Below, in pieces: positions 28,301 through 36,850 of a stretch of DNA of 40,031 nt. The stretch is taken from the NCBI GenBank assembly GCA_015654925.1, contig JAATFX010000068.1, positions 1 through 40,031 of the forward strand. The letters are read 5' to 3'. Position 1 is the stretch's first letter. The number at the start of each line of letters is the position of its first letter. Both the position numbers and the translations under genes were made by a program. The stretch comes from Enterobacterales bacterium (GTDB taxonomy: Bacteria; Pseudomonadota; Gammaproteobacteria; Enterobacterales; Enterobacteriaceae). The notes beneath the pieces are model-generated. The model worked only from the letters and a program-made list of their open reading frames with translations. It searched no databases and was not told where the DNA came from.

Positions 28301-28996
28301 TTAACGGCTTATCCGAAAACGTTCCAGCGTTTCGCCATCCAATTGGTAGTACTCCCCTTTCAGTTCGGCGCATAGCTTGCTCATAAAGGTGACCAGATAG
28401 TCAATATTATAAGCGGCCATCTGGCGTCCCATCTCCGTTTGCATGGTATCGGCCAGGGTCAATAATTTGGTCTGAAAATGATCGAACGTATAGTGGACAT
28501 CATCCAGCGGCCGGTGCAGCGCCAGCGGGTCTTCCGCATGAAATAATCCGCGGCCCAGTTGGCCGGAAACATGAAATACCCGGGCCAGGCCAATGGCGCC
28601 CAGCGATTCCAGCCGGTCGGCGTCCTGGACGATTTTCGCCTCAAGGGTTTCAGGCGTAATCCCGGCGCTAAAGCTATGGGCCGCAATAGCGTGGGCCACG
28701 GCGGGATAGGCGGCTACCGGGTAGTCTGGAAACCGGGTCGCTAAAATTCTGAGCGTCTCTTTTGCCGCCAGGGTGGATGCCAGATGGCGTTCTGGATGGT
28801 TTTTGGGCAGGTTAACCACATCATGGAAATAACAGGCCGTCAGTACGGTTAATTCATCGGCCTGCGACAGTTGCATAATTTTTTGGGCGGTATTCCAGAC
28901 GCGGCTAAAGTGGGCGAGATCGTGCGCTTTATCATCTTGTGGAAAATGCTGCTCCAGGTACTCCTTAAATCGGCGTTCCCATTGCTCTAATTCCAT
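28301..28996 (-). CDS. yedJ: HD-domain phosphohydrolase YedJ
   Basis: A 231-residue HD-superfamily metal-dependent phosphohydrolase matching E. coli YedJ. Signatures are HDLAHFSRVW near residue 25, CYFHDVVNLPKNHPER with the HD pair, HAIAAHSFSAGI, EAKIVQDADRLESLGAIGLARVF and LDDVHYTFDHFQTKLL. The substrate is not established. GGAGG lies 6 nt before the ATG. The gene is isolated from yed neighbours known in E. coli. Confidence 0.93.
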   Translation of the reverse strand: MELEQWERRFKEYLEQHFPQDDKAHDLAHFSRVWNTAQKIMQLSQADELTVLTACYFHDVVNLPKNHPERHLASTLAAKETLRILATRFPDYPVAAYPAVAHAIAAHSFSAGITPETLEAKIVQDADRLESLGAIGLARVFHVSGQLGRGLFHAEDPLALHRPLDDVHYTFDHFQTKLLTLADTMQTEMGRQMAAYNIDYLVTFMSKLCAELKGEYYQLDGETLERFRISR

Positions 28997-29173
28997 ACGT
29001 CCTCCTGCCAGCCGTTAGGTTCTTATTTTATCCTGCGCCGTTGATGCGCGTTATCAGCCAACCCCAGCCAACCGCTGCAGTCGGCTGGTAAGAGTAATAA
29101 GCCACATCCGGCGCCGCGCTTCAAGCCAAATACAAAATTAGCGCTGGATCACGATAACGTCTATCCGCTTATG

Positions 29174-29785
29174 CTAAGAGCCGGCTGCCAGCACCGAGGC
29201 GATAAATCGCTCCGCCCGCGCCACGCCGTCACTGGAAAGCGTATGCCCAAGTCCGGACAGAATAAAAGCGTTCGCCTCCATGCCCAGCGCTTTGAGCGCG
29301 GTCTCGGCCCGCTCCGTCTCCCGCGGGTCGATAACCGGATCTTCCGCGCCGTGGATCAGTAGCACCGGCACATGGACGCAGGGTGTGAGCGGCATGGGCG
29401 AAGACAAACGGCCCGAAAACGCCACCACCCCCGCCACCGGCCAGCGCCCCGACGCCACTGCATCCAGCGCCATGATCGATCCCTGGGAAAATCCCACCAG
29501 CACCACCCGTTCCGGACGATCTGCCAGTTGATGATCAGCCATCAGGCGGGAGAGCGTCGCATCAAAGGCAGTCCGGGCCAGTCGCACCCTTTCCGGCCGG
29601 TTGCCTTCCGTCACGCCGGAAATACTGAACCACTGACGTCCGGCTCCATGCTCAAAGGGAAAGGGCGCATCCGGCGCGGCAAATCGCGTATCGGGCAGGA
29701 CGGGCCGCCAAACCCCGCCCAGCGGCGCCAAATCATTACCGTTACTGCCCACGCCGTGCAGCATAATTACCAGACTATTACTCAT
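29174..29785 (-). CDS. Alpha/beta-hydrolase, YpfH-like esterase
   Basis: A 203-residue carboxylesterase of the phospholipase/carboxylesterase family. The start LVIMLHGVGSNGNDLAPL contains the oxyanion HG motif. The nucleophile elbow is GFSQGS (Ser), with Asp in GAEDPVIDPRE and His in LGHTLSSDG, giving a complete Ser-Asp-His triad. The length and motifs match YpfH, an E. coli esterase of unknown natural substrate. The start at 29785 has AAGGAG 9 nt upstream. No co-transcribed partner is visible. Confidence 0.85.
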   Translation of the reverse strand: MSNSLVIMLHGVGSNGNDLAPLGGVWRPVLPDTRFAAPDAPFPFEHGAGRQWFSISGVTEGNRPERVRLARTAFDATLSRLMADHQLADRPERVVLVGFSQGSIMALDAVASGRWPVAGVVAFSGRLSSPMPLTPCVHVPVLLIHGAEDPVIDPRETERAETALKALGMEANAFILSGLGHTLSSDGVARAERFIASVLAAGS

Positions 29786-30011
29786 TTGTTGATGCTCCTT
29801 ATGCAGGGCCAACCGGCCATTACGTCAGCGCAGATGCGCATCAGCCACCAAAATAACTCGCGCACCGGTCTTAGGGATATCTTTGTACGCAAGGTTACAC
29901 ATATAATTTCCCTCAGGGGGCGTTGTGCACATATAATGCCCATCCGGTCATTATCGAACCGGAATAAACTATCCAATTACTGCCTGTGTGGCGATTACAT
30001 CTGACATAACT

Positions 30012-31136
30012 ATGAAAATGAATATGCGCGCAATCTATACGGTAATTCTGGCAATGGCGGCGTTCAGCCACTCAGCCTTTGCCGTGGTATACCCCCTTCC
30101 GGCCGGCAACAGCCGCTTGGTTGGGCAAAATCTGGAAATCGACATTCCCCAGGATAGCAAGTTACCGCTGGAGCATTTTGCCGCACAGTTCCAAATGGGC
30201 CTGAGCAATATGATTGAGGCCAACCCCGGCGTTGACCCGTTCCTGCCGACTCCGGGCAGTAAACTGGTTATTCCCCATCAATTAATTCTGCCCGACACTC
30301 CCCATGAAGGTATCGTGGTAAACAGTGCCGAAATGCGCCTTTACTACTATCCGAAAGGCAGTAAAACCGTCGTCGTATTGCCGATCGGTATCGGTGAACT
30401 GGGCAAGGATACCCCGGTAAACTGGCTGACCACAGTGCAACGCAAGAAAAACGGCCCGACCTGGACGCCGACCAAGGCGATGCATGCCGAATATGCGGCG
30501 CGCGGCGAAACATTGCCGGAGGTTTTCCCGGCGGGTCCCGATAATCCGATGGGCCTGTATGCGCTATACGTGGGCCGTCTCTACGCCATCCACGGCACCA
30601 ACGCCAATTTCGGTATCGGTTTGCGCGTGAGTCACGGCTGCGTGCGTTTACGCGCCGATGATATCAAATATTTATTCGATCATGTGCCGGTGGGTACGCG
30701 CGTACAGTTCATCGACGAACCGGTAAAAGCCAGCATCGAGCCGGACGGCACCCGTTATCTGGAAGTGCACAATCCCTTGTCCTCTACCGAGGAACAATTT
30801 AAATCCACCGAGCCAGTGCCTATCGTTCTGCCGACCAGCGTCAGTAAAGTGATGGTAGACCCCATTGTGAATCAGGACGCGGTTAATGTCGCCCTGCAAA
30901 ATCGCTCGGGTATACCGGTGAACATCTCCGCGCCGGCAACCGTCGCGCCAGTGGTTACCCCGGTTTCCGCGCCGGCGGATGCCCCTGCGGCAGCGCCTGA
31001 TTCGGATCAAGGCGCAGCCGCCCCCGCGGCTCCGGCCGAAGCCCCGGCGCCTGACGCGGCTAATAGCCAGAATAACCAGCCGGTCGCGCCTGACTCTGCG
31101 TCAATGGCGGCTCCGGCGGCTACCCAGGCCCAGTAA
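30012..31136 (+). CDS. erfK: L,D-transpeptidase ErfK/LdtA-like
   Basis: A 374-residue secreted L,D-transpeptidase that in E. coli couples Braun lipoprotein to peptidoglycan. A signal peptide ([14 protein letters not shown]) is followed by [15 protein letters not shown], an N-terminal LysM-like region and the YkuD domain. The catalytic motif is [20 protein letters not shown] with its Cys in SHGC. Identity is highest to ErfK, especially [22 protein letters not shown] and [18 protein letters not shown], so I name it ErfK rather than the related YcfS/YnhG/YbiS. A proline/alanine-rich tail of about 60 residues (after about residue 310) is longer than in E. coli. The start at 30012 puts the signal peptide at normal length. 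Confidence 0.9.
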   Translation: MKMNMRAIYTVILAMAAFSHSAFAVVYPLPAGNSRLVGQNLEIDIPQDSKLPLEHFAAQFQMGLSNMIEANPGVDPFLPTPGSKLVIPHQLILPDTPHEGIVVNSAEMRLYYYPKGSKTVVVLPIGIGELGKDTPVNWLTTVQRKKNGPTWTPTKAMHAEYAARGETLPEVFPAGPDNPMGLYALYVGRLYAIHGTNANFGIGLRVSHGCVRLRADDIKYLFDHVPVGTRVQFIDEPVKASIEPDGTRYLEVHNPLSSTEEQFKSTEPVPIVLPTSVSKVMVDPIVNQDAVNVALQNRSGIPVNISAPATVAPVVTPVSAPADAPAAAPDSDQGAAAPAAPAEAPAPDAANSQNNQPVAPDSASMAAPAATQAQ

Positions 31137-32030
31137 TCACCGCCAAAGGGGAACGCGGCTGGGATGCCCGTTTCCTTTCCTTCGCCACGCGCGTTTAATA
31201 CATCCCTTATCGCCGGTTTCCCCGGTTTACCATGTTCAGACCCGCTGTTGGCGTCACGCCGCTTTATGGTCTTGATGCTTCCAGCAAGGCGTGATTAAGC
31301 GGTTGGCGAATGCGATCCCCATGCGGCGGATCGTTGAACGATACTGCCGCGCCGACCGTATGTTATTGCCTAAGAAAACATGCCGTTTATTCATGAAACA
31401 GCGGCAGGTTAAATCATCAAACATATTCATATTATTTTAAATTAACTTACGCACCTTAAGCTGATTAAAACTGATAAAGCAAACGGTTTTATACTAAACA
31501 TTATTTTCTCCTGATAATAACCGATGCTGCCTACGTGCCGCGGAATGCGGTATTTATGACATTCATGGTATAACAATACTCATTAAAAAACATAAGCGCC
31601 CATGGATAATCGCAGTTGCATATAATTAAAAAAGCACATCCAAGCTTGTTAGCATTATTGAATGCGCACATAGCTTTTGCTACGTATCTTTTTAAAGATC
31701 CATTATCAATAAGTGATACTGAGGATTTAAACAACCACTGATTCGGTTGCCGATATAAAAAAGAACATAAAAATAAAATGCATATATATATGCTAAAGTA
31801 AATTTATATATTACAGAAATAATCAGCAGCATAATCAATGGTAAATTAGATCCGGACCAGTTTGGTTTTAATTATTTACTGGCAAAATAACAATCTTTAT
31901 CACGTTATTGTCACATCCCATCGGCTATTATTTATCGGCGTCGATATAAAAACGCACCCGGCCATATACTTTTTAAAATGCCACTCACAACGGTGAATCG
32001 TTGGGATTATCCATGTTCTAGGAGTAAATG
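31137..32030. other. AT-rich intergenic region with one low-confidence ORF
   Basis: An 894-bp gap that becomes strongly AT-rich after about 31400. The only frame of note runs from a TTG at 31734 to 31531 on the minus strand, 67 codons (MFKSSVSLIDNG, then CAFLIICNCDYPWALMFFNEY). It shows no recognised domain and lacks a ribosome site, so it is not called as a gene, though its residues are not obviously random. It could be the front of a decayed regulator. The final 200 bp must hold the carbonic anhydrase promoter. Confidence 0.4.
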
Positions 32031-32768
32031 ATGCAAAAAACTATGCTGAAATCACCTGAACCAGCACGACGCACATTATTGAAACGCGCTGCCGGACTTT
32101 CCGTATTGGGCATCGCCGGCGTTATCGGCGCGAGCAGTCCCGCCCTCACTTATGCCGCCGCGCTCAGCAGGGAAGAACGGGATAAAATGACCCCGGATCA
32201 GATTATTGAAGATTTAAAGCAAGGAAATCTCCGCTTTCGCACGGGTAAAAGCCATCAACATGATTATCTGGCGCAAAAACGTTCCAGTCAGGCCGGACAA
32301 TTTCCGTCGGCGGTGATACTGAGTTGCATTGATTCCCGCGCCCCGGCGGAAATACTGCTCGACACCGGCATCGGCGAAGCGTTTAACAGCAGGATTGCCG
32401 GCAATATCGCCAATGATGATATTCTTGGCAGCCTTGAATTCGCCTGCGCCGCGGCCGGGGCGAAGGTGATATTGGTGATGGGCCACACCGCATGCGGTGC
32501 GGTTAAAGGCGCTATTGATAATGTCGAACTGGGTCATTTAACGGGATTATTAAACAAAATCAGACCCGCCATTGATAAAACCGAGTACGCCGGGGAAAGA
32601 GTCGGCAGCAACGGTGAATTTGTCGATGCGGTCGCAAAAACCAACGTAAATCTCACGATTGAGGAATTACGCAAAAGCGATATCCTTCATAAACTTGAAT
32701 CCGATGGCAAAATAAAAATCATTGGTTCGCTGTATCACCTCGCGGGCGGCAAGGTAGACTTTTTCTAA
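32031..32768 (+). CDS. Exported beta-class carbonic anhydrase
   Basis: A 245-residue zinc beta-carbonic anhydrase that interconverts CO2 and bicarbonate. Zinc ligands lie in CIDSRAP and the HTACGAV motif (Cys, Asp, His, Cys arrangement), and RIAGNIAND and LGSLEFA are family segments. The N-terminus bears a twin-arginine signal (ARRTLLKRAAGL, a hydrophobic core, and a likely cleavage after TYAAA), so it should be exported folded by the Tat route to the periplasm. The ATG at 32031 is chosen because AGGAG lies 6 nt upstream. A tandem ATG at 32028 is only 3 nt from it. A hairpin follows. Confidence 0.9.
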   Translation: MQKTMLKSPEPARRTLLKRAAGLSVLGIAGVIGASSPALTYAAALSREERDKMTPDQIIEDLKQGNLRFRTGKSHQHDYLAQKRSSQAGQFPSAVILSCIDSRAPAEILLDTGIGEAFNSRIAGNIANDDILGSLEFACAAAGAKVILVMGHTACGAVKGAIDNVELGHLTGLLNKIRPAIDKTEYAGERVGSNGEFVDAVAKTNVNLTIEELRKSDILHKLESDGKIKIIGSLYHLAGGKVDFF

Positions 32769-32780
32769 TGATCCGCGACA

Positions 32781-32804
32781 TTAACAGCCCGCCAGGGCTG
32801 TTAA
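32781..32804 (+). terminator. Hairpin after the carbonic anhydrase gene
   Basis: TTAACAGCCC (32781-32790) is perfectly inverted at 32795-32804, with a 4-nt loop. It lies 12 bp after the stop codon. The following TT is short, so it is a probable but weak intrinsic terminator. Confidence 0.6.
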
Positions 32805-32994
32805 TTCCCCCAACGGCAGAACATCCGTTACCCGCCGCGCCTTTCATCGGGTTAAACTGGAAATAGGGATATATCACAATAGCAGGCAATAGTCCGGCCC
32901 TGGTAATGGCATTTCCTATGCTTTTGGCAAAACAGGGGCGATGCCTACACATTCAGTTCATTGAATCTCGGTTTATCCCTTCTATGTAATGATC

Positions 32995-33068
32995 GCATTG
33001 CATTCCTTTGTATTACTTTCGTTCCAAAACTCATCTTTTGGCGTACGGGCTGTCGAGCCCGTTTTTTT
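32995..33068 (+). ncRNA. Candidate small RNA with hairpin and intrinsic terminator
   Basis: A strong terminator, ACGGGCT-GTCG-AGCCCGT (33045-33062) plus seven T, lies about 275 bp after the carbonic anhydrase stop and has no gene directly before it. Just upstream CCAAAA and TTTTGG (about 33025-33040) form a second hairpin. A plausible sigma-70 promoter reads TTGAAT (32961-32966), a 16-nt spacer, then TATGTA (32983-32988). Together these outline a transcript of about 74 nt with an unpaired, U- and C-rich 5' half, which is the usual build of an Hfq-type regulatory RNA. No ORF lies in it. It matches none of the named enterobacterial sRNAs I can recall. Confidence 0.5.
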
Positions 33069-33123
33069 ACATCCAGGCGAATCGGCATAGGATAAACTGC
33101 TATTGTATGATGAAATATTTAAA

Positions 33124-33139
33124 TGTGACACACATCACT
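33124..33139 (+). promoter_or_regulatory. CRP (cAMP receptor) site upstream of a small membrane gene
   Basis: TGTGACACACATCACT is TGTGA-N6-TCACT, one base from the perfect CRP palindrome, flanked by AAA and ATT. It is centred 41 bases upstream of a likely start point that follows TAAAAT (33161-33166), the class II activator spacing. A second, weaker palindrome, AGTGACAGATATCACG, lies at 33167-33182. Confidence 0.7.
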
Positions 33140-33202
33140 ATTTACTTCTGCGGTTGCTCATAAAATAGTGACAGATATCACGTTTATATAGAGGAACAAA
33201 TA

Positions 33203-33307
33203 ATGGATACAGCACAAAGAACCGACCAGATATTGCTGAGAGTTTGTTGGCTATTGGTATTAGGCGGTGTGATTTTTGGCGGCGTATTGTTTAAAATGTA
33301 TTGGTAA
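33203..33307 (+). CDS. 34-residue membrane protein
   Basis: The product starts MDTAQRTDQILLRVC and consists of one hydrophobic helix (LVLGGVIFGGVLF) ending KMYW. It resembles in build the small enterobacterial membrane proteins such as YohP and YnhF, but I cannot match it to a named one. A good ribosome site, GAGGAACAAAT, precedes the ATG, and the preceding CRP site and tandem palindromes give a convincing promoter. It is too short for usual gene callers. Function unknown. Confidence 0.7.
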   Translation: MDTAQRTDQILLRVCWLLVLGGVIFGGVLFKMYW

Positions 33308-33638
33308 TTTGTTAATTAATTGCCTGCTGTTTTCCAATGGGACTCCTTTTACCTCTGATTTTTTATTAACGTCCTGATAACGGCTTAAGTCCACTGATGA
33401 CCGGTCAGTATTGCTGATTTACTATAATACGGCATTAGCGGACAACCACGTGGCATGACTGCGTTACGCGCACACCCTGTTGCCAGGCCCGCGCACCGAC
33501 CTTCCTTTCTCTTATCCTGCCCCGCATTCTGGTGTTTTGCCCGCCACTGGCGTTTTGCCAGCAAATAGTCGCTTAGCCGATAGGGAGTGTCCTGAAGAGT
33601 GCTATGATTTGATCATGAGTCGCCGTATCGGAGTATCG
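33308..33638 (+). other. Gap with a consensus -10 box
   Basis: A 331-bp stretch before the small lipoprotein gene. A perfect TATAAT (33423-33428) suggests a promoter, but no clear -35 is at 17 bp; TGACCG lies 19 bp upstream. A longer frame upstream of the lipoprotein start has no ribosome site and is not called. Confidence 0.4.
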
Positions 33639-33788
33639 ATGAAATTGATTATCCTTTCCCTGTCATTAAGCCTGCTGTTGATTACGGGCTGTAGCGGGGT
33701 CGCTGGTTCGTTATTTAAAATCATTCCTGCCAACACCGACGTTTGCCCCCATGGGCATAATGTTTTTACCAATCAATGCAATCCATAA
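33639..33788 (+). CDS. Small lipoprotein, 49 residues
   Basis: Starts MKLIILSLSLSLLLITGC, a classic signal peptide with the lipobox ITGC (Cys about residue 18). The mature part is only about 30 residues (GVAGSLFKIIPANTD, CPHGHNVFTNQC), with two further Cys. GGAG lies 5 nt before the ATG. It sits about 180 bp upstream of a second small lipoprotein gene on the same strand. I do not recognise the family. Confidence 0.65.
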   Translation: MKLIILSLSLSLLLITGCSGVAGSLFKIIPANTDVCPHGHNVFTNQCNP

Positions 33789-33965
33789 TGCACCCCGTAT
33801 AAAATGCCGGTGACGAGACCATCACTCTCCTAACCCGGCCCTATGGTAAAATTAAACGCAAAATAGCCGTTCTGTGATTGCAGTTTAAGGCTAATGGCTG
33901 AAGGTAAAAGGTTAACCAATAAAAACATCGGTATACTTACCCATCGAATAATCCAAGGAGATATT

Positions 33966-34271
33966 ATGCGCAGCAAGACATTGACGTTTACCCTGGTCGC
34001 GGCTGTTGCCCTGACGGCGTGCAGCGGTCGCAACGCCGACCGCCCCAGGCACACATCCGCCATACAACCCCATCCCGGACAGGATACCTGCCAGGCAGCG
34101 GGTTATAACCCTATGATAGGCAAACCCGGCAGCATACTTGATGGCATGCGTTTTTCCGTGCCCATCCGCTTAATCAAGCCCGGCCAGGCGGTAACGATGG
34201 ATTTTAACCCCCAAAGAGTGAATTTTTTTACCAATGAACAAGGGATCATTACCAGCATCCGTTGCGCATGA
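33966..34271 (+). CDS. I78-family peptidase inhibitor lipoprotein
   Basis: A 101-residue lipoprotein with lipobox LTAC after a short hydrophobic signal. The mature part carries the I78 inhibitor pattern: DTCQAAGYNPMIGKPGSI near residue 40, then PGQAVTMDFNPQRVNFF and GIITSIRCA at the end, with two Cys probably bridged. I78 members inhibit serine proteases, but enteric members are largely unstudied. AAGGAG lies 5-6 nt before the ATG at 33966. A possible role is protection of the envelope from proteases, which is inference. Confidence 0.8.
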   Translation: MRSKTLTFTLVAAVALTACSGRNADRPRHTSAIQPHPGQDTCQAAGYNPMIGKPGSILDGMRFSVPIRLIKPGQAVTMDFNPQRVNFFTNEQGIITSIRCA

Positions 34272-34371
34272 CCCTCTCATCCACGAGATGTTCTGTAGTG
34301 GGGCATGCCCCCTCCGTTGACGGTTTTTCGGTTATCCCGCTGAAGAATGGTTGCATTTAAACCCGGAAAAG

Positions 34372-34387
34372 CTGTATAAAACAACAG
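34372..34387 (+). promoter_or_regulatory. LexA (SOS) box upstream of the MsgA-like gene
   Basis: CTGTATAAAACAACAG has exact CTGT-N8-ACAG half-sites and an AT-rich centre, like the site before dinI in this window. It lies 118 bp before the start at 34506, a little far for a direct block unless the leader is long. Confidence 0.7.
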
Positions 34388-34505
34388 TGTCAGCGATAAG
34401 CCAGAAACATGGCCGAATCGCCAACGCTTGATTGCGGCGATGCGATAATTGCCATAAATTTTGCAACCGGCGCCGCCGAAGAATTTGCTTGAGTAAAGGA
34501 AAACT

Positions 34506-34745
34506 ATGCGTGTTGAACTCATTTATGATAAACGGAACGTGGCGGGGCTTGAGAATGCGGGACATATCATCGAAGCCGAGCTGACTAAGCGGGTGCATCG
34601 GGTTTTTCCAGCGGCCGAGGTCAAGGTTAAAGCCATGCAAGCCAACGGCATTAATACCGATGCCAATAAACAGGAAAAGGCGGTACTCAATCGCCTGCTG
34701 GAAGAAATGTTCGAGGAGGCCGACGAATGGCTGGTAGCTGATTAA
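34506..34745 (+). CDS. DinI-family protein, MsgA-like
   Basis: A 79-residue acidic DinI-family protein: MRVELIYDKRNVAGLENA, then ELTKRVHRVFPAAEVKVKAMQANGIN and the C-terminal helix LLEEMFEEADEWLVAD. It is clearly closer to Salmonella MsgA, a macrophage-survival gene, than to DinI itself. A Shine-Dalgarno AAGGA lies 6 nt upstream. A LexA box is at 34372-34387. DinI-like proteins of phage and islands probably act on RecA, but this has not been shown for MsgA. It ends near a GCCCTG/CAGGGC hairpin at 34767-34786. Confidence 0.88.
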   Translation: MRVELIYDKRNVAGLENAGHIIEAELTKRVHRVFPAAEVKVKAMQANGINTDANKQEKAVLNRLLEEMFEEADEWLVAD

Positions 34746-35461
34746 GTTCGGCAGCGGTCAAGATTAGCCCTGACGTCAGCCAGGGCATGCTATTCGTTTA
34801 CCTGCCGTCATCCCGTCCTACCTATCTAAAGCCTTTGTTCCCCATATCACCGCATATCACCGCACACCCTCGGGATGCCATCAACCCAGGTCATACTCCG
34901 GTTGTGTAATCAACAGGTTGCAAGCCGCGCTTACGACCGTGCTTCCATTAAATGCACGTCATTTTCCTGATACTCTGTCATTCGACCCATGCAGATTACC
35001 GGATATCTCCACCGTCGTGACTAAAAGACCTACCAGTTAAGATACGGTTAAGTAACGCTATGCGATGGTAATCATGTTTCCATTTAGTTCCATTCATTTC
35101 TTTTGCTGTGAACCATCTTTAGGGGCTTCTCTGGCCCCATTTTTTTGGCGCTACTCGCGGCCCTTCTCCTCTTACGGCCCGATGATACATACGTAGCCGT
35201 ACCGTCGACCCCCGTAAAAGATGAAGAAATCAATTAAATCGGTGAAGTCTTTATTTGCAACAAATCGGTGTGAGATGAATCATGATGAAACGTTATTCCC
35301 TTAGCGAAAAACAACAACACATTGCTGCCTGACAACACAGGGATTAACCAAATATTTGTTTTTTTTGCGCAATCGAACTTAAAAAATGAAGCTGTTGATT
35401 AAGTATTTATTTTCGCAGGCTTATACTGTCACTCTTTTTAAAAACAATATGAGTATATAAA
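34746..35461. other. 716-bp gap at the boundary of a low-GC island
   Basis: No supportable gene. It contains a GCCCTG/CAGGGC hairpin (34767-34786), a short direct repeat CATATCACCG (two copies near 34843 and 34853), and a small hairpin GGGGC/GCCCC followed by seven T (35122-35146), which looks like a terminator without an identifiable gene. A 17-codon stretch at 35282 (MMKRYSLSEKQQHIAA) is too short to call. The last 120 bp become AT-rich towards the acyltransferase gene. Confidence 0.4.
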
Positions 35462-36526
35462 ATGCTCGGGATTTTGCGTTTTTTTTTGGCAAGCTGCGTT
35501 ATTGCATTTCATTTATCTGCTAAGATACCCAATATAGGCCAGTTATCTGTTAATTTTTTCTATGTAATAAGTGGCTACTTAATAACTTTTATTTTGAATG
35601 ATATCTATAAATTCAGGTTAAAAGAATTTTCTTTAAATAGATTCTTAAGATTATATCCGGCTTATTACTCTTTCGCTTTTCTTTCTTTAGTGCTTGCCAT
35701 AATACCAATATCAGGAGTGACATCAGCAGTTTTCCATTCATCATGGAGCGGCAGCCCGCAACCTTTCGACATATTAGGTAATATATTCATCTTCCCTTGG
35801 ACTTTTCTGAGCGATCAATCCGTCCTCGCCATCCCAAATTTATTATATTCTGAAGAGCCTCGACTAAGACTCATCCCATCGACTTGGTCAATAGCAGTTG
35901 AAATAGTTTGTTATTTTATTTTGTTTATATTTACCGGAAGAAACATCACTACCGCGATAATAAGCTTTTTCCTTGCAGCGATATTTCATATTTATCTGAA
36001 TAATAGTACGTTAAGCTCTGGGTATATTTATTACCCTTTCATGTCAGCCATGTTGCCTTTTAGTGTTGGTGCCATTGGATGCTTTTTATCAAAAAGAATA
36101 GAAAAAAAATATCCACTATCACTTTCAATGAACAAACAATTTTTATCATTAGCTACAATTATTTTTTTGTTTATTTTTAACTGGTGGCTATCCCTAAGCT
36201 CTGCTGATTTTTATAGATCAATTTATTTTTACACAAACAATGTCATCGCATTATTTTCAATCATGATTCTGCATAACTCCAAACCATCCGATTATTTTAA
36301 AAAAATATGCAAAATTCTTGGGGATCTTTCATACCCTATGTTTTTAATACACTATATTGCTGGTTATATCGGGTGGCATATAATCGGGATGCCTAATTCC
36401 CTTAGAGGATGGGATATTTTCATCACGGGATACATTATCTCCATCCTTATCAGCATAGTATGCTTGATTTTCATAGATCAACCCATACAAGAAATAAGAA
36501 ATAAAATAAGGCCTCAAAAATCATAA
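35462..36526 (+). CDS. Acyltransferase-3 family membrane protein, low GC
   Basis: A 354-residue polytopic protein with about ten membrane helices, of the acyltransferase-3 (OafA/NodX) family. The N-terminal LRFFLASCVIAFH holds the conserved Arg and His pair, and GYLITF and the R-x-x-R-hydrophobic LNRFLRLYPAYY segment follow the family layout. Late in the protein GDLSYPMFLIHY is typical. Such enzymes O-acetylate lipopolysaccharide, O-antigen or other surface sugars, which can change phage and immune recognition. Base composition is strongly AT-rich, unlike all neighbours, which indicates recent transfer. No ribosome site is clear at the ATG. No glycan genes are adjacent. Confidence 0.85.
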   Translation: MLGILRFFLASCVIAFHLSAKIPNIGQLSVNFFYVISGYLITFILNDIYKFRLKEFSLNRFLRLYPAYYSFAFLSLVLAIIPISGVTSAVFHSSWSGSPQPFDILGNIFIFPWTFLSDQSVLAIPNLLYSEEPRLRLIPSTWSIAVEIVCYFILFIFTGRNITTAIISFFLAAIFHIYLNNSTLSSGYIYYPFMSAMLPFSVGAIGCFLSKRIEKKYPLSLSMNKQFLSLATIIFLFIFNWWLSLSSADFYRSIYFYTNNVIALFSIMILHNSKPSDYFKKICKILGDLSYPMFLIHYIAGYIGWHIIGMPNSLRGWDIFITGYIISILISIVCLIFIDQPIQEIRNKIRPQKS

Positions 36527-36556
36527 TTCCGCAAACTCTCCGGGTTGGGGCAGATT

Positions 36557-36850
36557 ATGACATTATCCCTACGTTATTATGGCTGGGAAGATGTTCCTTA
36601 CTACGCCGACAAACACGACGATGAAACCGTTCCTGGTGAAGTAGTTGCCATTATGGTCGATCAAGACGTCAGCCTGCAGGCCGCGTGGCGTATCCATTCA
36701 GAATTGTCACAATACGTTGTTGCCGAAAAACTCGGCACCACCCGGTCCGCCGTATCACAGTGGGAATCCGTGGACTCAACGCCACAGAAAAAAAACCGTG
36801 AAAAGATGGCGGCGCTGTATGGTTGCAGACCGGAACAGCTAATGCTTTAA
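36557..36850 (+). CDS. XRE-family DNA-binding protein
   Basis: A 97-residue regulator. The first half (LSLRYYGWEDVPYYADKHDDETVPGEV) is of unknown fold. A helix-turn-helix of the XRE/Cro type follows (VVAEKLGTTRSAVSQWESVDSTPQ, then REKMAALYGCRPEQL). GGGG lies 6 nt before the ATG at 36557. Such proteins are often antitoxins or phage repressors; no partner toxin is adjacent on this strand. It follows the low-GC acyltransferase gene by 30 bp. Confidence 0.8.
   Translation: MTLSLRYYGWEDVPYYADKHDDETVPGEVVAIMVDQDVSLQAAWRIHSELSQYVVAEKLGTTRSAVSQWESVDSTPQKKNREKMAALYGCRPEQLML

Noticed and set aside
31531..31734. 67-codon minus-strand frame with a regulator-like look
   Set aside because: No ribosome site, TTG start, no recognised domain; kept only as a remark.
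35122..35146. Hairpin followed by a T run, terminator-like
   Set aside because: The stem is only five pairs and no gene or promoter could be found upstream; noted in the gap entry, not called.
35282..35332. Short frame beginning MMKRYSLSEKQQ, transposase-like at first sight
   Set aside because: It stops after 16 residues and shows no inverted repeat or further transposase sequence.
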